A stretch of DNA of 10,783 bases, taken from NCBI GenBank assembly GCA_934444695.1, contig CAKSDF010000056.1, forward strand, positions 1-10,783. The letters are read 5' to 3'. The first letter of the stretch is position 1. Each line of letters begins with the position of its first letter. Shown here one piece after another: positions 5,856 through 10,783 of this stretch. The position numbers were made by a program, and so were the translations under genes. The stretch is from an uncultured Eubacteriales bacterium. GTDB taxonomy: Bacteria > Bacillota > Clostridia > Oscillospirales > Acutalibacteraceae. The notes below the pieces were generated by a model. The model had not been told where the DNA came from. It saw only the letters and a list, made by a program, of their open reading frames with translations, and did not search any database.

Positions 5856-7010
5856 ATGGGTTACAAGATAGATCCTTCCGCTTATTCGGACGTTTTTGTC
5901 TTTCCGAAGAGTGTTGTAAAAAAGCATATCAAACTTGCCGGAGCGGCTCAACTCAAGGTGTTGCTCTGGCTTTTTTGCCGTGGAGGAATATGCGAAGATG
6001 CCGAGGATATCTCGGCTGACACGGGACTGAGCAAGACCGACATTGCCGACGCTATGCAATACTGGATAGTAAACGGCATTGTTTCGGACACCGATGCTCG
6101 GTCTTCTTTTGATACCGCAAAAAAATCGGAAGCATCGGAAAATGAGGACGCACCTCTTTTCTCTCAAAAAACCGATTTTCAAAAACCAGACGGTGCATCG
6201 GGTGATGACGGTATTCTCTCCCCTGCCTTTTCAAATGACATTTCAAAAGGCTTTTCAAAAGGCGGCGGCAAAACGGCAAAGACTTCGGAAAAAGACGAAC
6301 AGCAAAACGACTTAAAGACTGCCGGGCAAAAGGGAAAAATTGAAAGGCCTGCAGCCAAAAAGATTTCGAGATATGAAATTGCCAAAAGAGCGGCCGAATC
6401 TGACGAAATAGCATTTCTTCTCAGCGAAGGTCAGAAAAAACTTGGCCGTACCCTTTCAAATGCCGAAATGACCGGCCTTGTGTGGCTGCACGACGGCGAA
6501 GGAATGAGCTGCGAAGTCATAATAATGCTTCTCGAATACACATCGGCCATAGGTAAAAATAATATCAGATACATAGAAGCAACCGCCCTTTCATGGCTTA
6601 AAGAAGGCATTGATACCGTTGCGAAAGCCGAGAAGCATATTATCGAGCTTGAGAAAAGCCGTCAGGAATGGAGAAAGATCTCCTCCGCCTTCGGAATCGA
6701 CCGTCCCGTCCCCTCAAAAAACGAGCAGACCTATGCCACAAGATGGCTGAGGGAATGGCGCTTCAGTATGAAAATGATAAAAGCGGCTTACGACATATGC
6801 GCCGACAACACCGGAAAAATGAGTTTGAGCTATATGAACAAGATTCTCGCCTCATGGCACGACGGCGGAATTACAAAGCCCGAGGATATTCCCGAAAAGA
6901 CGGGTAAAACGGCCGCTGCAAAGACAAAGGATCAGAAGAAAGGTACTAAATCATATGATATGGATGAGGTTAAGCAGCTGCTTGCCTCCCAGGATGAGGA
7001 CGATATATGA
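5856..7010 (+). CDS. DnaD domain replication protein
   Basis: DnaD-type proteins help load the replicative helicase during initiation and restart in Firmicutes. The 384-residue product has an N-terminal winged-helix-like segment at about 25-78, then a charged low-complexity linker at about 80-168. Two DnaD C-terminal (DDBH2-type) domains follow, at about 170-255 and 272-345. Each ends in a YxxxIxxW-like motif: YIEATALSWLKEG at 239-251 and YMNKILASWHDGG at 326-338. The C terminus is lysine-rich and then acidic. The start at 5856 has an AAGGGA site at 5844-5849. Its stop overlaps the ATG of the helicase loader gene (ATGA), which supports a joint role. This two-domain form is usual for clostridial DnaD-like proteins, so I do not give it the Bacillus symbol dnaD. 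The linker has DNA-level repeats of TTTTCAAA. Confidence 0.9.
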   Translation: MGYKIDPSAYSDVFVFPKSVVKKHIKLAGAAQLKVLLWLFCRGGICEDAEDISADTGLSKTDIADAMQYWIVNGIVSDTDARSSFDTAKKSEASENEDAPLFSQKTDFQKPDGASGDDGILSPAFSNDISKGFSKGGGKTAKTSEKDEQQNDLKTAGQKGKIERPAAKKISRYEIAKRAAESDEIAFLLSEGQKKLGRTLSNAEMTGLVWLHDGEGMSCEVIIMLLEYTSAIGKNNIRYIEATALSWLKEGIDTVAKAEKHIIELEKSRQEWRKISSAFGIDRPVPSKNEQTYATRWLREWRFSMKMIKAAYDICADNTGKMSLSYMNKILASWHDGGITKPEDIPEKTGKTAAAKTKDQKKGTKSYDMDEVKQLLASQDEDDI

Positions 7011-7975
7011 CCGATTTTAACAGTATAAATCAAAACGCCAAAAAGGAGCTTCGCAGAAGGCAGGAACAGGCCGAAAGCACCGCAAAAGCCCATCGCGAGG
7101 AACTGTCTGCCGCTTCGGCCGATTTCAAGGAAAACGAAGAAAAATACCGCGTTCTTTCGGCCAATCTCATAAAAGCGGTCATTGCAAGGGCCGACGATCA
7201 AAAGATCGAAAAGCTGAGAAACGAGCTTAAAGCCTGCCTTAAAAACGAATCGGAAATCGCCGAAAAGCTCGGCTTTGGCAAAGAATACATATATCCCGAC
7301 TACTTCTGCAAGGAATGCAACGACCAGGGTCTTAAGGAAAACGGCGAGGAATGCGACTGTCTTAAAAGGCTCCGCAAAAATATGAAATACTCGGAATTTT
7401 GCAGCAGTATTCCTCTTGAGCATTTTGGATTTGAAGGATTTTCCCTCGATTTTTACGAGGGTGATGATAAAAAGAAGATGGAAAAGATTCTTTCGGCCTG
7501 CAAGGAGTTTTCAAACTCTCTTCCAAACAGCGGAAACCTGATCTTTTCGGGCGGAACGGGACTGGGCAAGACCTATCTTTCCCTCTCGATCGTTAAACAG
7601 GCAGCTGAAAAGGGACTGAGCGTTATGTATAACTCGGCTCAAAACTTTCTTTATTCCATTGAAAAGGACAGTTTTGGACGCAGCGACAACAACACCGCCG
7701 AAAATCTCATTTCCTGCGACCTTTGCGTACTGGACGATCTCGGGGCGGAATTTTCCACCCAGTTTACCTCTTCGGCCCTTTACAATATAATAAACAGCCG
7801 CATTACCGCCTCCCTTCCCACCATCATCAGCACCAACCTGAGTATGGACGAATTTGAAAAACGATACGGCGAAAGAATTTTTTCCCGCATTGTGGGCTGC
7901 TTTAAATGGGAACAGTTTTGCGGAAAAGATATAAGAATACAGAAAAAACTTAAAAACCTGAGAGGCAGGGACTGA
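7007..7975 (+). CDS. dnaC: DnaC/DnaI-type helicase loader ATPase
   Basis: This AAA+ ATPase is of the DnaC/DnaI/IstB type that loads the replicative helicase onto DNA. The 322-residue protein starts with a coiled-coil-like charged region (about 10-90). A zinc-binding cluster follows, CKEC at 101-104 and CDC at 116-118, as in DnaI. The ATPase core has the Walker A motif GGTGLGKT at 182-189, Walker B VLDDLGAE at about 241-248 (D243, D244), sensor I around STN at 275-277, and a likely arginine finger R294 in RIFSRIVG. The start overlaps the dnaD-like stop codon by ATGA. IstB-type transposition helpers share this core, but there is no IstA transposase, and the N-terminal zinc cluster and DnaD neighbour favour the replication role. 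The stop lies 4 nt before the next gene. Confidence 0.93.
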   Translation: MTDFNSINQNAKKELRRRQEQAESTAKAHREELSAASADFKENEEKYRVLSANLIKAVIARADDQKIEKLRNELKACLKNESEIAEKLGFGKEYIYPDYFCKECNDQGLKENGEECDCLKRLRKNMKYSEFCSSIPLEHFGFEGFSLDFYEGDDKKKMEKILSACKEFSNSLPNSGNLIFSGGTGLGKTYLSLSIVKQAAEKGLSVMYNSAQNFLYSIEKDSFGRSDNNTAENLISCDLCVLDDLGAEFSTQFTSSALYNIINSRITASLPTIISTNLSMDEFEKRYGERIFSRIVGCFKWEQFCGKDIRIQKKLKNLRGRD

Positions 7976-7979
7976 TACC

Positions 7980-9920
7980 ATGACAAAAACCCGTAAATTT
8001 AGAAAAAACACATTTAAAAGAATCGCATCCTTATTTACCGTGCTCTGTATGGTACTTTGCCTTTTTCCCGCTTCTTTTGGGCTTTCCGCAAGTGCCGACA
8101 CGGTGGCATACAGCCAGTATGATTCCCGCTGGGGAAGTTGGGTATACGGTAAAGGCACCATTGCCGGAACCGGCTGCGGAATACTTTCGACCGTTAACGC
8201 CTTCAACTATTTGGATGAAATAGGCGATGTTGGCGCCGCTATCGACGAGGTTGCCACCTGGGCTCACGACATCAACGGATTTAACGGAACCTGGGGACCC
8301 GACGGCGGAACCGACCGCACGGTCGTTTATCCGAGACTCGAGGCTAAATTCGGCCAAAAATACAACATTACCGTGCCGAGCGCCAATGTATGGAGCGACA
8401 TATATTCGGAAAAGCTCAGAAGCCACCTTTCGGAATACGGCAACGTGGCAATCGCGCACGTGGCATACGGTCATTTTATCGTTTTGGCAGAATACGACCG
8501 CACAAGCAACCTTTTCCTCGTGCTTGACTCTGCACCCACCGTCAGCGGCAACACCGGTAACGGCGTGGCGTGGCTTCCTCCCGAGCAGCTTAATGTTTCG
8601 GGAAATTCGAGAATGCACGTCGACTGGTTATGCCTTATTTCCGCCACCTCCTCCGCCGAGCCTGTAGAAAAGGACGGCGACCTTTACCTGACCGAAGGAA
8701 CATCCGTCGACGGATTCTGGGGAGAGCTTGGAACGGCAGTGACCGCTAATGAGTTTGATTCAAAGCAGGGAATCTCAATTGTAAACGACGATCACTGCAA
8801 CGATCAACCGGCCGGAGTCGGTTCTATGGCACTGCTAAAATATTCCGCATCGACCGTTGCTTCGGCCGCACCTTACAATACGGTCAAGGTTGATTTGTGG
8901 TGTTCGGAGGATTATTCTTTCCTTGCCGACCGACAGGACGATTATTTCCAAATCAATTTTATCTCGGATGTTTCATCACAGGACGGATATAATCTCAGCA
9001 TTCCTGCCTCGCAAATCAAAAGCGGATGGAATGAACTGACCTTCAACAGAAGTGGCATCGCAAAGACAGTGGACAGCGGCGACTGGACCAACATCCGCCG
9101 TATGCGGTTTACATGGTTTAATATTTCAAACGGTCAGAGCGTTGAGTTTGCCATTGGCGGAATCAGGTTTACAAATTCTCCCGTCATTGCTTCCGAAACC
9201 GAGGACGGCCTGCTGCTTTCGGACGGTGCATCGCTTTCAGGATTTTCGGCCGCCGACGGCACCGAGCTTTCGGTTGAAAAGCAGACCGATGAAAAATGCT
9301 TAAGCGGATACAGCATCAAAATGAACAACGAAAAAAGCAGCGGTACCGGACGTATGACCCTAAACCTCGATTCGGCAATCGACGCAGCTCGCTATGAGAA
9401 GCTGTTGCTGGTCTTAAACTGCTCTGTTCCATATCATCAGACCGGCCGCAGAAAGGACACATTTGACATCTATTTAACCGTCAAGGGCAAAACAGGCGGT
9501 TATAGATTTTCCATCAAAAATTACGAAATATACGGCTATTGGCAGAAAATCAATATCGATCTCAGCAGGCTCATATGCACCGATAAATCGATTGATTTGT
9601 CTCAGATCGATACAATCAACTTTGTTTGGAACAACGTAACCGAGCAAGATCCGGTAAACTTCTATGTTTCTTCAATTGAATTTACCGGCAAAAAAGAAAT
9701 TACCTATTTATACGGCGACGTCGACAAAAGCGGCACGATCGAAGCAAACGACGCACTGTATGTTCTTCAAAACTTTGTAGGATCAAGGGAATTCGATGAG
9801 GAAACAAAAATAATTGCCGACGTAGACGCAGATGGCAGCATCACTACAAAGGATGCACTTCTTGTTCTTCAAAAGGCGGTAAAAATACTCGATATTTTCC
9901 CCTGCGAAATCATTAAATAA
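7980..9920 (+). CDS. secreted dockerin protein with C39-like peptidase domain
   Basis: The 646-residue protein has a signal peptide (basic MTKTRKFRKN, hydrophobic core at about 15-35, likely cleavage after the ASA at 36-38). Next comes a C39-like cysteine peptidase domain (about 42-222) with Q46, C66 in GTGCGILS, H165 in YGHFIVLAEYD and D183 in VLDSAP as the likely catalytic residues. Two related beta-sandwich-like modules follow, at about 231-399 and 408-570, resembling carbohydrate-binding folds. The C terminus is a type I dockerin with two calcium loops: D580, D582, S584, D591 and D614, D616, D618, D625. Dockerins bind cohesins on scaffoldins, so the protein probably joins a cellulosome on the cell surface. 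Its substrate (peptide, or a peptidoglycan cross-link) is not known. The start has AGGG at 7967-7970. It begins 4 nt after dnaC, an unexpected partner. Confidence 0.9.
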   Translation: MTKTRKFRKNTFKRIASLFTVLCMVLCLFPASFGLSASADTVAYSQYDSRWGSWVYGKGTIAGTGCGILSTVNAFNYLDEIGDVGAAIDEVATWAHDINGFNGTWGPDGGTDRTVVYPRLEAKFGQKYNITVPSANVWSDIYSEKLRSHLSEYGNVAIAHVAYGHFIVLAEYDRTSNLFLVLDSAPTVSGNTGNGVAWLPPEQLNVSGNSRMHVDWLCLISATSSAEPVEKDGDLYLTEGTSVDGFWGELGTAVTANEFDSKQGISIVNDDHCNDQPAGVGSMALLKYSASTVASAAPYNTVKVDLWCSEDYSFLADRQDDYFQINFISDVSSQDGYNLSIPASQIKSGWNELTFNRSGIAKTVDSGDWTNIRRMRFTWFNISNGQSVEFAIGGIRFTNSPVIASETEDGLLLSDGASLSGFSAADGTELSVEKQTDEKCLSGYSIKMNNEKSSGTGRMTLNLDSAIDAARYEKLLLVLNCSVPYHQTGRRKDTFDIYLTVKGKTGGYRFSIKNYEIYGYWQKINIDLSRLICTDKSIDLSQIDTINFVWNNVTEQDPVNFYVSSIEFTGKKEITYLYGDVDKSGTIEANDALYVLQNFVGSREFDEETKIIADVDADGSITTKDALLVLQKAVKILDIFPCEIIK

Positions 9921-9932
9921 TTCTCGGCTTAT

Positions 9933-9950
9933 CGTGCTTTTTGCACGTTT
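9933..9950 (+). terminator. weak hairpin terminator after the dockerin gene
   Basis: CGTGC at 9933-9937 and GCACG at 9943-9947 form a 5-bp stem with a TTTTT loop, followed by only TTT and then A residues. It lies just past the stop codon at 9918-9920. The stem is short and the T-run poor, so it is only a possible terminator. Confidence 0.4.
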
Positions 9951-9973
9951 AAAAAACAGCTGCCGGGCGGCAG
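9951..9973 (-). terminator. leftward-facing hairpin with T-run
   Basis: CTGCC at 9960-9964 and GGCAG at 9969-9973 flank a GGGC loop. Read on the minus strand, the stem is followed after three bases by six T residues (complement of 9951-9956), the form of an intrinsic terminator. No leftward gene is visible upstream of it, so it may block antisense transcription or be chance. Confidence 0.35.
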
Positions 9974-10050
9974 GAAGAAACAAACCGTCACGCAGCAAAA
10001 ATCAACAGACCAACCGCCAAGCCATCAGTAAAATCAGGTGTTATGCCGCT

Positions 10051-10065
10051 AAAGTGCAGCACTTT
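10051..10065. promoter_or_regulatory. 15-bp palindrome upstream of the glutaminase-like gene
   Basis: AAAGTGC at 10051-10057 and GCACTTT at 10059-10065 are perfect inverted repeats around a single A. The size and symmetry suit a dimeric regulator's operator, 69 bp before the start codon at 10134. I find no confident promoter boxes in 9974-10120. A 1-nt centre argues against an RNA hairpin. Confidence 0.4.
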
Positions 10066-10133
10066 GAACTTAATAAAAAAGCAACCAATACCAGAAGGCC
10101 TCCATCGGCCGAAATTTTACAGGAGTGATCAAA

Positions 10134-10783
10134 ATGAAATTAAGACCGCCTGCATACCCTCTCATCACCGTCGATCCTTATTTCTCGGTGTGGTCGCAGA
10201 CCGACAGTCTTTATGACAGCAACACCGTTCACTGGACAAACAGTGAAAACCCTATTTCGGGTACTGTGACGGTCGACGCCGAAACCTTCCGCTTTATGGG
10301 TCTTTCGGAGCACAAGGAAATAAAGCAGATATACAGCGACGTGTCGGCACTTGTAACCGATTATGTTTTTGAAAACAGAAAAATCGTGCTCAAGGTCAGC
10401 TTTTATTCCACACTTTTCCCCGCCGACCTCTATCGCCTTTCCCGCCCCGTTTCATTTATGAAGGTAAGCTGGGAATCCAACGACGGCGGCGCACACATCG
10501 TTTCGGTCAAGCTTTCGGTTTCGGAAGAAATCTGCATTAACAAGGCCGGCGAGACCCCCGTTTTCGCCCAGACAATCGGTCTGCCCGACGGGCAGTCCGC
10601 TGCAAAAATCGGCAGCGTTTATCAAAAAATGCTTGAGCGCAAGGGCGACGACCTCAGAATCGAGTGGGGATATTTTTACCTCTGCGGTCCTAAGGACGCT
10701 AAATACGAGCATGGAGAAAGCGCCGGAAAGACCTCCGTTTCGACCGAGTTTGCTCTTGATGCATCAAAGGAATATGACGTACT
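10134..10783 (+). CDS. glutaminase A-like protein, N-terminal part
   Basis: The reading frame stays open from the ATG at 10134 to the window edge, giving 216 codons of a longer gene. The opening RPPAYPLITVDPYFSVWS, then TVHWTNSENPISGTVTVDA and FRFMG, is the typical start of the GtaA/DUF4964-DUF5127 glutaminase-like family. Full members also carry DUF4965 and DUF1793 domains beyond this point. Fungal GtaA hydrolyses glutamine; the bacterial relatives are largely uncharacterised and may act on glycans or other amides. An AGGAG site at 10121-10125 sits eight bases before the ATG. No signal peptide is visible, so it is probably cytoplasmic. It stands apart from the dockerin gene by 213 bp with hairpins and a palindrome between, and so is probably its own transcription unit. 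The C-terminal part is outside the window. Confidence 0.85.
   Translation, partial: MKLRPPAYPLITVDPYFSVWSQTDSLYDSNTVHWTNSENPISGTVTVDAETFRFMGLSEHKEIKQIYSDVSALVTDYVFENRKIVLKVSFYSTLFPADLYRLSRPVSFMKVSWESNDGGAHIVSVKLSVSEEICINKAGETPVFAQTIGLPDGQSAAKIGSVYQKMLERKGDDLRIEWGYFYLCGPKDAKYEHGESAGKTSVSTEFALDASKEYDV

Noticed and set aside
7007..7975. An IstB transposition helper and hence an IS21-type element
   Set aside because: There is no IstA transposase or terminal inverted repeats; the N-terminal zinc cluster and the adjacent DnaD-like gene indicate a helicase loader.
5451..7975. A prophage or plasmid replication module (XRE regulator, DnaD-like protein, DnaC)
   Set aside because: This trio also occurs in phages, but no integrase, terminase or other phage gene is present, the flanks are housekeeping genes and no attachment repeats are seen. 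A remnant cannot be fully excluded.
9934..10128. A 64-codon plus-strand open frame before the glutaminase-like gene
   Set aside because: It begins at a GTG inside a hairpin with no ribosome binding site, and its basic low-complexity sequence matches no family I know.

Overview
The window looks like chromosomal DNA from a fibre-degrading, cellulosome-producing member of the Clostridia (Ruminococcaceae/Oscillospiraceae type). The evidence is a small DUF1540 Cys-rich protein, a helicase-loader pair of DnaD-like protein plus DnaC/DnaI-type ATPase (a Firmicutes trait), strong AGGAGG-type ribosome binding sites, and a secreted protein ending in a type I dockerin. The genus is inferred only; no rRNA or other taxonomic marker is present.

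Left arm, positions 1-5205. A small plus-strand DUF1540 gene (140-307) converges on a leftward block. That block begins with rplS (ribosomal protein L19), which has its own promoter near 5176-5204 and a hairpin terminator at 4619-4657. It continues as a tightly overlapping unit in the order lepB, ylqF/rbgA, rnhB, yraN, thrC. All four junctions in this unit overlap (TAATG or ATGA), so translation is probably coupled. The unit combines protein export (signal peptidase I), 50S ribosome assembly (RbgA GTPase), RNA-DNA hybrid removal (RNase HII), a YraN nuclease-like protein and threonine synthase. A 15-bp imperfect tandem repeat fills the gap between thrC and the DUF1540 gene.

Middle, 5205-5400. 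A very A/T-rich divergent intergenic region holds several inverted repeats and a duplicated 10-mer. It lies between the rplS promoter and a consensus sigma-A promoter (TTGACA, 17 bp, TATAAT) facing right.

Right arm, 5400-9920. That promoter starts a four-gene run: an XRE-family regulator, a two-domain DnaD-like primosomal protein, a DnaC/DnaI-type helicase loader, and, only 4 nt later, a 646-residue secreted protein. The last has a signal peptide, a C39-like cysteine peptidase domain, two related beta-sandwich-like modules and a C-terminal type I dockerin. A replication-initiation operon running into a cellulosome-type protease gene with no visible gap is the most unusual arrangement here.

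Right end, 9921-10783. An intergenic region with hairpins and a 15-bp near-perfect palindrome precedes the start of a glutaminase A-like (GtaA/DUF4964-DUF5127) gene cut by the window edge. No tRNA, rRNA, CRISPR array, insertion sequence or phage structural gene was seen. Most of the window is ordinary housekeeping sequence. The points worth checking are the dockerin protease and its duplicated module, its place in the dnaD-dnaC unit, and the regulatory-looking repeats in the intergenic regions.
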